DNA from: Flagellimonas alvinocaridis
GTDB taxonomy: Bacteria > Bacteroidota > Bacteroidia > Flavobacteriales > Flavobacteriaceae
Assembly: GCF_004916895.1 (NCBI RefSeq)
Contig: NZ_SNTZ01000001.1
Span: 776,263 to 840,262 of the forward strand
Length of the DNA stretch: 64,000 nucleotides
Direction of reading: 5' to 3'
Positions 44,016 through 52,669 of the stretch are shown in pieces. Under the pieces are notes generated by a model, which saw only the letters and a list, made by a program, of their open reading frames with translations, was not told where the DNA came from and did no database searches. Each line of letters opens with the position of its first letter. The stretch's first letter is position 1. A program made the translations under genes and the position numbers.

Positions 44016-44621
44016 CTATTCCCTGGTTTTCCCAAGAAACACATTCACATTTGGGTTTTGGGGATTGCCACTGGCCCTTCGCATCAGTACAATTTGGCCG
44101 GTATGGTAAATACAATCGGAAAGCATTCCGTTGATCATGTTCCAATATGGGAATTCGGACTGTTTATCACCTTGTTTAAAAATTACTTTAAAACCTTCCA
44201 TTTCTTTGGAGCTTTTTCTCAGAACTTTCTGGCTGGCCGCTAGTAGGTTTGTAAGAGTCAGTTCACGAAGTTCTTCGTAGGAATAGTTAAGAGGGGCCTT
44301 GGGCCTTTCATAAGGCTTTGCATCTGGAGCCAATACAATATTGTTGGACATGGTGTAGATGTGTTCCATGGTCTCGAAAAGGCTGCGTCCATCCGCAGAA
44401 GGTTTGTATTGCAGGTCTTTTTCGGTCAAACCCTCTGTTGCCCAATAATAGCGATAGCCCAAACCATCGATCATTCGTGACACAATATTGCCGGCACTGT
44501 ATGTTTCGGCATGATCGGGAATTTGATGGTACGGTAATTCCATATTTTGGGCTTGTAGTTTCATTGCGAAAATAAAAAAGAAGGCACAACCAATTAACTT
44601 GGAAAAAGAAAGGTTAGTCAT
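44016..44621 (-). CDS. DinB superfamily protein with signal peptide
   Basis: 201 residues from the ATG at 44621. The N-terminal hydrophobic segment ends KLQAQ, a plausible signal peptide, which is unusual because most DinB/YfiT four-helix proteins are cytoplasmic. Metal-site histidines appear in FETMEHIYTMSN and DCIYHTGQIVLMRR. It follows the VOC-YCII fusion gene by 13 bp. Some DinB members are bacillithiol or other thiol transferases; a role here is unknown. Confidence 0.85.
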   Translation of the reverse strand: MTNLSFSKLIGCAFFFIFAMKLQAQNMELPYHQIPDHAETYSAGNIVSRMIDGLGYRYYWATEGLTEKDLQYKPSADGRSLFETMEHIYTMSNNIVLAPDAKPYERPKAPLNYSYEELRELTLTNLLAASQKVLRKSSKEMEGFKVIFKQGDKQSEFPYWNMINGMLSDCIYHTGQIVLMRRASGNPQNPNVNVFLGKTRE

Positions 44622-44634
44622 AATTAAAAAAGCA

Positions 44635-45504
44635 TTAATCCATAATGGATTTTTTGGCCAAGGTAAGGCCAATTTGGTTTACTGCCATAAGAGCGGCCGA
44701 ACCATACCATTCTTTGAGTTCCATGGTTAAGCTGCCTGCCTGGATGGCAGGGTCGGTCTCGGTAAGTGTTTTGGCTTCTTCCAACGAATCCACATTAAAA
44801 ATATAAATGCCCCGTAAGTCATCATTTCCAAAAAATGGTCCAGCAAGGACCAACTTGCCTTCTTGGGCCAATTTTCCAATATTCTCTAAATGGGCCATCT
44901 GCAATGCGTCCGCTTCTTCTTTGGGAAGGGAGCGATTGGGGCCTCGTTTTAAGAATGCAAAAACGTATTTTTTCATTCCATAGTCATCCGCCCCGTATTT
45001 TTCCGCTTTTTCGGCATCAAAAAGAACCCCGCCTTTTTTGGGAAGTGTTTTTTCTGAGTTTACAATTCGGAAGATTTGGCCCCCTGGGGCATGAAAATAG
45101 TAAAAGTGGGCATGATCTTGATATTTTTCAACTTCTGGGAGCATTGGAGGAGCGCCATAATTTTTGATAATGGATTGAACAGCTTCATATTCCGTTGAGG
45201 GTACCAAAAGTCCCAATTGCATGGATTTGATAAATTCAGACGAGTCCAATACCATGTTTTCATCGGAATGGTAGGCAAATTTCACAAAGCCACCTCCGTC
45301 AAAATATACCCAATCAGAATCAGTTTTGGGCTCTATTCTTCTGCCCAAAGCGACCCCAAAAAATGAATTTATGTTTTGTCGCTGATTCTCATGTAGATTG
45401 ACCTTTGCCTGCGACGTGAAGACTATGGTGTAATCTGATGGGGATTGTGCAGTGAGGGCAAAACTACATAGTAGGACAAGCAGGGGAAAGACTTTTGTTT
45501 TCAT
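44635..45504 (-). CDS. Exported fusion of a VOC-like (glyoxalase) domain and a YCII domain
   Basis: 289 residues from the ATG at 45504. A signal peptide ends LTAQ. Residues ~25-160 look like a glyoxalase/VOC half-barrel pair (NINSFFGVALGRRIEP; HFYYFHAPGGQIFRIV), and residues ~185-280 form a YCII domain (FLKRGPNRSLPKEEADALQMAHLENIGKLAQEGKLVLAGPFF in outline, with the catalytic-type His in AHLENI). The order VOC then YCII in one exported chain is uncommon to my knowledge. It is flanked by a stand-alone YCII gene and a DinB gene. Confidence 0.72.
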   Translation of the reverse strand: MKTKVFPLLVLLCSFALTAQSPSDYTIVFTSQAKVNLHENQRQNINSFFGVALGRRIEPKTDSDWVYFDGGGFVKFAYHSDENMVLDSSEFIKSMQLGLLVPSTEYEAVQSIIKNYGAPPMLPEVEKYQDHAHFYYFHAPGGQIFRIVNSEKTLPKKGGVLFDAEKAEKYGADDYGMKKYVFAFLKRGPNRSLPKEEADALQMAHLENIGKLAQEGKLVLAGPFFGNDDLRGIYIFNVDSLEEAKTLTETDPAIQAGSLTMELKEWYGSAALMAVNQIGLTLAKKSIMD

Positions 45505-45619
45505 CAAACAGAAATTAAGAGTATCCCATAAAATTAACCGATTATTGATTAAGAGAGGCTTGCTTTTTTGCCAAAAAGCAGGTGTAAATCGGTAAAAAAG
45601 GACAAATAAACCCCATTGA

Positions 45620-45973
45620 TTACTCCAGACATCCCTTGTAAAAGGGATAAAAAGGATGCACTTCAACTGTGAAAAGTTCATTTTGGATTGCGACATCTTG
45701 GTTTAGCAATGTTTTGGCAGATTGCAGGTCGGTTGCTTTCAGGACTATCATCCCAGTATCGCCATATCGCGCTCCCATAATGATGGTCTGCTCTTTTCTA
45801 AGCTTAGACAAAAAAGCTGAATGTTCCTTAAAATAAGGTTGATTCTGGGGTTCTACGTCTTTGTCCCAAAGATTTCCAACAGTATACAGGGCCACAAACT
45901 GTGATTTGTTTTCTGCATTATCTTGTGCGGAGATAAGAAAGGGAAACAGCAATAGTAATATTAATTTTCTCAT
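45620..45973 (-). CDS. Exported YCII-family protein
   Basis: 117 residues from the ATG at 45973. A signal peptide (MRKLILLLLFPFLISAQ) precedes a single YCII fold (FVALYTVGNLWDKDVEPQNQPYFKEHSAFLSKLRKEQTIIMGARYGDTGMIVLKATDLQSAKTLL in outline). The conserved His lies in KEHSAFL. It is related to the C-terminal half of the downstream fusion protein, and may be a local duplicate. Confidence 0.85.
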   Translation of the reverse strand: MRKLILLLLFPFLISAQDNAENKSQFVALYTVGNLWDKDVEPQNQPYFKEHSAFLSKLRKEQTIIMGARYGDTGMIVLKATDLQSAKTLLNQDVAIQNELFTVEVHPFYPFYKGCLE

Positions 45974-45999
45974 GTCATAATACCTTTGTATGGGGGTTT

Positions 46000-46479
46000 T
46001 TAGGGTTCTGTATCGCATTCTGTTTTACTCAAAGGCATTGAAGAACTAAAACTAAGAACGGAAAGGTCCTTGAAGGCCGTTCCGGTGCTGTCCAGTTCCC
46101 CAAATCCCTCTATGAGTTGGCCGTTCTCAACCAAAAAGGCCACTTCACGGGTGCTTTCTTTTCCTTCTGACACAAAGGAATACTTACCCAAAAGGATATT
46201 GTCGTTCATAACACCGGCAAAAGTTCCTTTATTGCCATCCTTTTCCTTTAAGGCGTAGCTGAGGTTTCCAAGTATGGTTTTGGATACATCGGTAATTTCA
46301 AAAACAATCCGGTTTCCATTGGCATTGTAAACATAACAACCTTCTTCCAGAGAAGGAGCCTGTTTTGATTTAACAATTGAGGGGGTATCTGCGTGGGAAT
46401 CGGTATTTTCTTTCTCCGTTTTGGTTTTGCAGCTAACAATCAAAAGAGCCGCAAGAAATAGATAGGTTATTTTTTTCAT
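46000..46479 (-). CDS. Lipoprotein of unknown function
   Basis: 159 residues with a lipoprotein signal (MKKITYLFLAALLIVSC). The mature part is beta-rich with GCYVYNANGNRIVFEITDV and NDNILLGKYSFVSEGKESTREVAFL. No known domain is recognised. It starts 2 bp after the META-domain gene stop and probably shares its operon. Confidence 0.8.
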   Translation of the reverse strand: MKKITYLFLAALLIVSCKTKTEKENTDSHADTPSIVKSKQAPSLEEGCYVYNANGNRIVFEITDVSKTILGNLSYALKEKDGNKGTFAGVMNDNILLGKYSFVSEGKESTREVAFLVENGQLIEGFGELDSTGTAFKDLSVLSFSSSMPLSKTECDTEP

Positions 46480-46481
46480 GC

Positions 46482-47288
46482 TCAGTCGATTTTTTTGAAA
46501 ATGAGAAGGTTTTCCTCACTGCCATTGGACAGATACAATCGATTATTTTCAATCTTGTAGGTTGTGCTACTTTGAAGTTTTTTCATGAATTTGTCTTCAG
46601 CGGAAAGATTGGGACAGGCCATTTTGGTGGAGGCCGCATTGGTAAATCGGAGTACATCTTTTTCAAAGAAAAGCCCCCCGGTCATTCTATTGCAACCCGC
46701 AAATCCTACAAATCGATTGGTTTTAATATCAATTTCCATATTAGGGACGTCACTTCCGTTAAAGTCATCTTTGGAGACCTTTTTGCCATCCATTTCTTCG
46801 AGTACCCAAATATCATGGAGACGATAGTCCGTTATGTAGGTGCCACATCCTTCCAAGGCATGGGTTTCTTCCTCGCCGGTATATTTATAGGCAATGGTCA
46901 CGGTATACGGCGACTTTTCCCCAGACATGGCATTGGTGCATTCCTTGTGTGCTATGATCACATCCAAAGAAACTGCTTCAGTCTGTATACGGTACATACT
47001 AATATTGGCATCTTGGACTTTGATAGGGGTTGAATGTGGCGTGACAATGGTATCTTCCATCATGTTCAACTCCACTCGGTTGTCTTTTACCTTTAGTCCC
47101 CAAAAAGGTTCCGTGCCATTGGCCTTAAAATAACTATCGTCAATTTTTGAGGCAAGGGGCTCAACCGTCTTGATTTGTATGGTATCTTTCTGTGTTGCTT
47201 CTTCCTCATTTGTGCTTTCTTCTTTTTTCTTCTCCACGCAACTGGAAAATAGTATGACAAAGCAGAGTAGTGGTATTAACTTTTTCAT
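46482..47288 (-). CDS. COG3650/META two-domain lipoprotein
   Basis: 268 residues. The lipoprotein signal is MKKLIPLLCFVILFSSC. Residues ~50-155 look like the COG3650-type domain (ANGTEPFWGLKVKDNRVELN; ALEGCGTYITDYRLHDIW), and residues ~165-265 form a META domain (GFAGCNRMTGGLFFEKDVLRF, TKMACPNLSAEDKFMKKLQSS). HslJ-type META proteins are linked to envelope stress or novobiocin resistance in E. coli. Its ATG overlaps the upstream META gene stop. Confidence 0.85.
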   Translation of the reverse strand: MKKLIPLLCFVILFSSCVEKKKEESTNEEEATQKDTIQIKTVEPLASKIDDSYFKANGTEPFWGLKVKDNRVELNMMEDTIVTPHSTPIKVQDANISMYRIQTEAVSLDVIIAHKECTNAMSGEKSPYTVTIAYKYTGEEETHALEGCGTYITDYRLHDIWVLEEMDGKKVSKDDFNGSDVPNMEIDIKTNRFVGFAGCNRMTGGLFFEKDVLRFTNAASTKMACPNLSAEDKFMKKLQSSTTYKIENNRLYLSNGSEENLLIFKKID

Positions 47289-47704
47289 GGTTCAACTTTT
47301 TTGAAACGCATCATGGGAACATCACCAATAAGTAAATTGAGCTTACCTTCTTCCATGGCATATCCGTCTATTTTTTGCATCATGTTCAGGAATTGTCTTT
47401 CGCCACCGCCACAGAACATCATGGTGGTAGGACCGGGTTCTCCAAAAGAAATAGAATTTCCGTCCATGGTGTAATCTGCCGAATAGCCATTACAACTATC
47501 ATTACCCATGACTTTCCCGGATTCTTGGTCAAACATTATTTGGGGTTTTTTGTTCGGGAAAAGGCCTTCAAAGGCAATTCGGGGGCCAGATATATATTCC
47601 AACTCCCATGTCATATCGAACAATATGGAAGAATCATCAGATTTTGGATTGCATGAACCCGTCAATAGCAAAACTATGCAAAAAAGAAAGGTAGAGACTT
47701 TCAT
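47285..47704 (-). CDS. META-domain lipoprotein
   Basis: 139 residues, a lipoprotein signal (MKVSTFLFCIVLLLTGSC) followed by a single META domain (GNDSCNGYSADYTMDGNSISF; TTMMFCGGGERQFLNMMQKI). It overlaps the next META gene by 4 bp (ATGA) and both carry the paired-cysteine META pattern, which points to tandem duplication. Confidence 0.9.
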   Translation of the reverse strand: MKVSTFLFCIVLLLTGSCNPKSDDSSILFDMTWELEYISGPRIAFEGLFPNKKPQIMFDQESGKVMGNDSCNGYSADYTMDGNSISFGEPGPTTMMFCGGGERQFLNMMQKIDGYAMEEGKLNLLIGDVPMMRFKKVEP

Positions 47705-47799
47705 TTGTGGGAAATTAATGGTTAATGGAAGTAAAAAGTACTAAAAAATAATGTAATGGGCTTTAGTACAATAGGTTAATTAATTGATAAGAAGTGATT

Positions 47800-48510
47800 T
47801 CACCCTTTTCGAATACTCCAAACCTCATAGATGGGCTGACCCTTACTGCTAAATCCAGAGTGGTGCCAATCACCGTCCTTAAGTTCGAAATTGAACTCCA
47901 GACTTGCCCCTACTCTTGAATCGTCCCTAGAGAAAAACCCGATATGTTCAGTGTATTTGCCATTTGCGGTGGTATAAGTGCCTCCACCAGTTCCCATGAA
48001 CGCTTTGGTTTCGATATTGTAGGCGATCCATTGAAATCGAGTTCCGGAAAGGATTTTCATGGTCTTTCTGGGACCTGAGATATCCCGCTTGATCACTTCT
48101 CCATCCTGCTTACGGCCCGAAATCAGCCATGCTCCCTGTAGATCACCGGGGGTGCCGTCATCCACACGGCTCCAGATTTTTTCCCCAACATGAAGCTTTC
48201 CATCTTTAAAACTGTAAGGGAAAGAATTTGTTGAGCCGACCATATCAGAATCAAAGGAGGCAAATTCCAGTGTATAAGTGAGCATTCCATTGTCCGAAGA
48301 AAAAGAACCTCCTTTGGTACCGATGAATTTTCCGTTTTCTTTTTCAAAGAAAGCTTCAGAGAAAAAACCATCGGAAACAATAGTGACATATTGTACCGCC
48401 ACTCCTTCATCATTGTTTAGTGTGGCTTCCCACGCACCATTAAGATCCTGGGCATTGGACATGGATAAAGTGACGGAAACTAGAATCAGTGTTAGGATAT
48501 ATTTTTTCAT
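47800..48510 (-). CDS. Secreted hypothetical protein with two internal repeats
   Basis: 236 residues from the ATG at 48510. A signal peptide (MKKYILTLILVSVTLSMSNAQ) precedes two parallel halves: LNGAWEATLNNDEG with TKGGSFSSDNGMLTYTLEF, and LQGAWLISGRKQDG with TGGGTYTTANGKYTEHIGF. The repeat suggests a duplicated lipocalin-like barrel. It starts 2 bp after the SnoaL-like gene stop. Confidence 0.8.
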   Translation of the reverse strand: MKKYILTLILVSVTLSMSNAQDLNGAWEATLNNDEGVAVQYVTIVSDGFFSEAFFEKENGKFIGTKGGSFSSDNGMLTYTLEFASFDSDMVGSTNSFPYSFKDGKLHVGEKIWSRVDDGTPGDLQGAWLISGRKQDGEVIKRDISGPRKTMKILSGTRFQWIAYNIETKAFMGTGGGTYTTANGKYTEHIGFFSRDDSRVGASLEFNFELKDGDWHHSGFSSKGQPIYEVWSIRKG

Positions 48511-48512
48511 GA

Positions 48513-48890
48513 TCAATACATTTTATTGGTGTGGGCAGATTTTTTTGGGATTTGTTGGATGGCATCCCAATGTTCGCATATTTTACCTTTTTCATCAAAA
48601 CGGAAAAAATCCATGGTGACATACTCATCATTATCTGGCCAGATTTGATGGGTGTGAAGGGCAACCAAATTTCCTTCTGAAATACATCGTACAAATTCGA
48701 TGGATTTTTTTGGGTATTCCTTTTGCATTCTCTCAAAATAAGAAATAAAGCCTTCTGTGCCATCGGCCACATCTGGGTTATGTTGAATATAGGTGTCTCC
48801 CACGTACTTTTCGACAGCTGCTTTGGGGTTTCCCTCATACGCCATTTTATAAAAGGCGATTGCATTGTTCTTATTTGATGCTGAATCCAT
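48513..48890 (-). CDS. SnoaL-like (NTF2 fold) protein
   Basis: 125 residues, cytoplasmic. The sequence AIAFYKMAYEGNPKAAVEKYVGDTYIQHNPDVADG and VALHTHQIWPDNDEYVTMDFFRFDEKGKICEHWDAIQ is the SnoaL-like polyketide-cyclase pattern with conserved His, Asp and Trp; such proteins are isomerases, hydrolases or just binders. It is first in a two-gene unit with the secreted protein at 47800. Confidence 0.92.
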   Translation of the reverse strand: MDSASNKNNAIAFYKMAYEGNPKAAVEKYVGDTYIQHNPDVADGTEGFISYFERMQKEYPKKSIEFVRCISEGNLVALHTHQIWPDNDEYVTMDFFRFDEKGKICEHWDAIQQIPKKSAHTNKMY

Positions 48891-48907
48891 AGTTGATATA
48901 AAAACAA

Positions 48908-48942
48908 AAATGCTGTTGCTTTCAAGGAAGACAACAGCATTT
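48908..48942 (-). terminator. Intrinsic terminator of the cytochrome c gene
   Basis: AAATGCTGTTG (48908-48918) pairs perfectly with CAACAGCATTT (48932-48942), an 11-bp stem with a 13-base loop. On the minus strand it is followed by TTTGTTTTTAT, 23 bp after the cytochrome stop codon. Confidence 0.9.
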
Positions 48943-48965
48943 CAAAGATGTATTATTCTAGTAAG

Positions 48966-49445
48966 TTATAGTGTTCTAAGGTACTCTGCCACATCTCTGG
49001 CTTCCTCTTCCGTTAGGTTTTGGTTCAGCATAATGGCGTTGTTGTATTCTTTAAGCAATGCCTTGGCGATAGGGTCTTCCTTTAACATTCCATCTGGGTT
49101 CAGAATCATGTTCATGACCCACTCAGGGCTTCTTCGTTCGTACACACCCTTCATAGCTGGTCCGATCATACGTTGGTCTACCATATGGCAGGCCACACAA
49201 ATGGATTCAAACGTAGCTTTTCCACGCGCCGCCATCTCTTCGTTGACCTCATCAGCAAAATCAACATTTTTTATGGGCCCCACTCCTTTGTTGTCCAAAT
49301 CTACAGGCACACCTTCACTGGCCTGAGCTTTTTTCTCTTCGGTTTTGGTCCTACTCACCTCAAAACCATCCTTTTTTTCTTCCTTTTTACCGCCACAGCT
49401 TGCCACAAAGGCACCCAATGCCAAGAGTACTAGTATTTTTTTCAT
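48966..49445 (-). CDS. Monohaem cytochrome c lipoprotein
   Basis: 159 residues from the ATG at 49445. A lipoprotein signal (MKKILVLLALGAFVASCG) is followed by a low-complexity charged linker and a c-type domain (residues ~70-155). Haem binding is CVACH, in FESICVACHMVDQRMIGPAMKGVY, and the C-terminal helix is NLTEEEARDVAEYLRTL. The sixth ligand Met is probably in NMILNPDGML. Likely a periplasmic electron carrier; its partner oxidase or reductase is not in the window. Confidence 0.93.
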   Translation of the reverse strand: MKKILVLLALGAFVASCGGKKEEKKDGFEVSRTKTEEKKAQASEGVPVDLDNKGVGPIKNVDFADEVNEEMAARGKATFESICVACHMVDQRMIGPAMKGVYERRSPEWVMNMILNPDGMLKEDPIAKALLKEYNNAIMLNQNLTEEEARDVAEYLRTL

Positions 49446-49451
49446 TCTGAA

Positions 49452-49477
49452 TGTAATTGTAGTTTGTGTAATTGTAG
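49452..49477. repeat. Two direct 11-bp repeats upstream of the cytochrome c gene
   Basis: TGTAATTGTAG occurs at 49452-49462 and 49467-49477, 15 bp apart centre to centre (about one and a half helical turns), a few bases before the start codon. They create the artificial TITQTTIT N-terminus of the longer open frame. They may bind a regulator. Confidence 0.6.
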
Positions 49478-49558
49478 CCACTAAGATAGGTATTTAAGGT
49501 CGAATTTTTTAGGGTTTTTGCGGGATGGGGCACAATCTTTCTTGAGAATGTGATTTAT

Positions 49559-50518
49559 TTATTGGGAATCAAAGAAATCCAAGCTTCTCTTTTCTGTATA
49601 GGTTTGATTGTTTTTACCCCAAAAGCCCACATGGCCTCCATATTTTGGAACTTCTAGATAGAGGTTAGGGTTGGTGTCCGCTTCGTGAAAAGGATAGCAT
49701 TCTGGTCCAAGAAACGAATCATTTTTTGCGTTGATGACGAGACTGGGAACTTTGATGTTAGGAAGAAACTGGAGCGAGCTGCATTGGGTATAATAATCCA
49801 ACGCATCCTTAAAGTGATGCGCCCTACTCGTGTAGATATCGTCAAAATCCTTGAGGGTTTTGATGTTTTTGATATCGGAACCTGTGATACGTTCCGGGAA
49901 AAGATGTTGTTTCTGTCTTAGTTTGGCAATCAAATGCCTTTTGAATCGCTGGGCGTATAGTATGTTCTTTAGAGTAAGCAATTGTTGGCAGGAACTGTGT
50001 AGGCTACAGGGTACCGATATGGCCACGGCTCCTTTGATTTCTTTGGGGACAGCGCTTCTTTCACCCAAATATTTGAGCAAAAGGTTACCGCCCAAGCTAA
50101 ATCCATTCAGATAGATTTCCGAGTAGGGATAACTGCTGAGGATATGGGCAATCACTTCCTCGAGATCTTCGGTAACCCCCGAATGATAGGAACGGTATAG
50201 TGTATTGGGCTCACCGCTGCATCCCCTGTAGTTTAGGGCACAGGCATCAAACCCATTTTGGTTGAACAGCTTCGCACTTCCGGTTATGTAGGGTCGTTGG
50301 CCATCACCTTCCAAACCATGCAACAACAGAACTAATTTTCTTGTTGGAGTGATGGAATTGCTCCAATCCAGGTCCAAAAAATCCCCGTCCGATAAATACA
50401 AACGTTCCCTTTTTTGAATCAGACCGTTTACCCTACGGGCAAGGCCACAATATATGGTTGACAAATGTCCGTTTTTGAAAAATGCAGGAGGGGTATAACT
50501 GGAAGGAACCAAGGGCAT
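49559..50518 (-). CDS. YheT-type alpha/beta hydrolase
   Basis: 319 residues. The N-terminal PPAFFKNGHLSTIYCGL and the core LLLHGLEGDGQRPYITG are typical of the YheT/ABHD1-3 family. The nucleophile Ser lies in LNGFSLGGNLLLKYLGE, the acid near VINAKNDSFLGPE and the His in PKYGGHVGFWG. Its ATG overlaps the bestrophin stop as TAATG, a coupled pair. Substrates in bacteria are undefined (short-chain esters or lipids). Confidence 0.94.
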   Translation of the reverse strand: MPLVPSSYTPPAFFKNGHLSTIYCGLARRVNGLIQKRERLYLSDGDFLDLDWSNSITPTRKLVLLLHGLEGDGQRPYITGSAKLFNQNGFDACALNYRGCSGEPNTLYRSYHSGVTEDLEEVIAHILSSYPYSEIYLNGFSLGGNLLLKYLGERSAVPKEIKGAVAISVPCSLHSSCQQLLTLKNILYAQRFKRHLIAKLRQKQHLFPERITGSDIKNIKTLKDFDDIYTSRAHHFKDALDYYTQCSSLQFLPNIKVPSLVINAKNDSFLGPECYPFHEADTNPNLYLEVPKYGGHVGFWGKNNQTYTEKRSLDFFDSQ

Positions 50519-51519
50519 TAGTACAAAATATTTTGTTGGGGTTGTACCTTCTCTGGAAGGTTTTGTTCATCCAACATGTCCCTGAGGTCTATTTCTATGG
50601 TACGGCATAGCGCGGTCATGGGAACATCGTTGATGCGGCCCTCAAAGGGGTCTTCACTATTGCTGCCCACCTTTTCCATTGTGGTGAACATCCAAGAAAT
50701 CAATACTGAAAAGAAGACCATGAGTCCTAGATACCACCAATTAAGAGCTGTGTCCATACTCAGGAGTTGAGTCTCAAAAACGTTGAGGAGTCCAAAAGGC
50801 AATAGAAGAATGAAAATCCAAGTGAAAACCGTACTAAAATAGGCATATTGTCTGGGGAACGGTGTGTTTTTGATACGCTCGCACATTCCTTGGAGGTTGT
50901 ACATTTCCTCCAGATCATGATGAAAGATTTGCTTATCGAACTCCGTTATTTTTCCCTCTTTTAAAAGCTGATTTAATTGTTTTCCTTGATTTTTGATGAG
51001 GTGAGTGGCCACATTCTTTCGGTTTTCCAAATCGTTCACTTCTTCTGTGGACAAAAACTGTTCCGCTGCATCGCAAGCCGGGTTCCTTTCCCCGTGTCTG
51101 TCAAAAATGCGTTCAAGAGCCCTGTTTTCCTTTATGGAAAAACTATTGGGCTGTCGTAACTGGATACGCAGCGCATTGATCCAAGCAATATGTCTATAAA
51201 TCAGGGTAACCTGCGCTTTCCGGTCATTCTCCACCAAGCTCAGTACATTGTTGGCCCATGTACGGGAGTAATTTACAATGCCTCCCCAAATTTTCCTGCC
51301 TTCCCAGAAGCGATCATAACTTTGGCTGTTCTTAAATCCAATATAGAAAGCAACGGCAATACCGATTACCGAGAGGGGTTGAAAAGGAATATCGATATGG
51401 GTCCAACCCAGAGCATGGTATAGATAAAAAATAATACCAGCATAAAGGATAAAGAAAATAAGATTTTTCCAGGCATAAAGTAAAATAATATGCCAGCTGA
51501 TGTTTCTCTTGATGTACAT
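50518..51519 (-). CDS. Bestrophin family (UPF0187) ion channel
   Basis: 333 residues. The start YIKRNISWHIILLYAWKNLIFFILYAG and FYIGFKNSQSYDRFWEGRKIWGGIVNYSRTWANNV match bacterial bestrophin-like channels (pentameric cation or anion channels). The C-terminal half has DPFEGRINDVPMTALCRTIEIDLRDMLDE. Four membrane helices are expected. It is translationally coupled with the downstream YheT gene. Confidence 0.95.
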   Translation of the reverse strand: MYIKRNISWHIILLYAWKNLIFFILYAGIIFYLYHALGWTHIDIPFQPLSVIGIAVAFYIGFKNSQSYDRFWEGRKIWGGIVNYSRTWANNVLSLVENDRKAQVTLIYRHIAWINALRIQLRQPNSFSIKENRALERIFDRHGERNPACDAAEQFLSTEEVNDLENRKNVATHLIKNQGKQLNQLLKEGKITEFDKQIFHHDLEEMYNLQGMCERIKNTPFPRQYAYFSTVFTWIFILLLPFGLLNVFETQLLSMDTALNWWYLGLMVFFSVLISWMFTTMEKVGSNSEDPFEGRINDVPMTALCRTIEIDLRDMLDEQNLPEKVQPQQNILY

Positions 51520-51574
51520 GGTAGTGCTATTGTTGGTTATACCTCATCAAAATACAAAAGAAAAATTATTGGGG

Positions 51575-52552
51575 TCATTCCTTTGGAAAGGTATCCAATA
51601 ACTTGTATTGAGATTTAATCGATTCCTTGAATTCCTGCTTTAAATTCTTTACTAGTTGTGAAACGGGCAGTATATCATCAACGGAAGTAACTCCTTGTCC
51701 TGCAGACCATATGGTCTTCCAGGCCTTGGCCTCGGTGTTCAGTTCCTTGCCAAAGTCTATTTTGCGGTCTTTTTTCAAATCTTCTTCGGAAATCCCGGCA
51801 GCCTTTAGGCTGGCAGCCAAAAAATTGGCATGTACACCAGAAATGGCGGCGGTGTAGACAACATCGCTGGCCCCGGCCTCAATGATCATGTTCCGATATT
51901 CTTCGGGAGCTTTGCTTTCCTCAGTATTGATAAAACGGGTACCCATGTAAGCCAAATCGGCCCCCATTTGCATGGCAGTAGCAATATCCTGTCCCGTACT
52001 GATACACCCTGAAAGAATGATGGTTTTGTGGAAGATTTTTTTCACTTCGTGCACCAAGCTCATGGGGTTGATATTCCCCGCATGTCCACCTGCTCCAGCA
52101 GAAACTAGGATAAGCCCATCCACACCGGCCTCGGCCGCTTTTTCTGCATGTCGTTTTTTAATGATATCATGGAACACCAGACCACCGTAACTATGAATGG
52201 CATTGACCACTTGGCTCACGGCACCTAAAGAAGTGATGACCAGGGGCACTTTGTGTTTTATGCAGAGTTTTACATCGGCTTCCAATCTTGGGTTGGTGGG
52301 ATGCACAATAAGGTTCACCCCAAAAGGGGCCGGCTTTTTGCCCGTTTCTTCCTCAAATTGTTTGAGTTCCGATTTTATTTGGATGAGCCATTCCTCAAAA
52401 CCTTCACTGGTGCGTTGGTTTAGGGCAGGGAATGTGCCTACAATGCCATTTTTACAACACTCCACCACCAATTTGGGACCAGAGATAAGAAACATGGGGG
52501 CAGCTATGACAGGCAGGGAAAGATCTTTGATAAATTCGGCTTTTTCACTCAT
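51575..52552 (-). CDS. Nitronate monooxygenase (2-nitropropane dioxygenase family)
   Basis: 325 residues, an FMN TIM barrel. Visible family features are LPVIAAPMFLISGP at the N-terminus, the catalytic-type loop GLILVSAGAGGHAGNINPM, and LSGCISTGQDIATAMQMGADLAYMGTRF for phosphate/FMN binding. Family members oxidise nitronates such as propionate-3-nitronate. It is divergent from the thioesterase gene across a 117-bp region with a palindrome. Confidence 0.93.
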   Translation of the reverse strand: MSEKAEFIKDLSLPVIAAPMFLISGPKLVVECCKNGIVGTFPALNQRTSEGFEEWLIQIKSELKQFEEETGKKPAPFGVNLIVHPTNPRLEADVKLCIKHKVPLVITSLGAVSQVVNAIHSYGGLVFHDIIKKRHAEKAAEAGVDGLILVSAGAGGHAGNINPMSLVHEVKKIFHKTIILSGCISTGQDIATAMQMGADLAYMGTRFINTEESKAPEEYRNMIIEAGASDVVYTAAISGVHANFLAASLKAAGISEEDLKKDRKIDFGKELNTEAKAWKTIWSAGQGVTSVDDILPVSQLVKNLKQEFKESIKSQYKLLDTFPKE

Positions 52553-52641
52553 GGGCTTTGTGTTAAACTATGTTTAAAAATAGGATTTATAATCGCACTT
52601 TATGGGACTCAGTTCTGAAAACTATGGTAATTTTACAATTA

Positions 52642-52655
52642 TTATGCATGCATAA
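52642..52655. promoter_or_regulatory. 14-bp perfect palindrome in divergent promoter region
   Basis: TTATGCATGCATAA is perfectly symmetric and lies between the nitronate monooxygenase (minus) and thioesterase (plus) genes, 15 bp upstream of the latter. It is a plausible site for a dimeric regulator. Confidence 0.4.
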
Positions 52656-52669
52656 CAAAATAACCCGCT

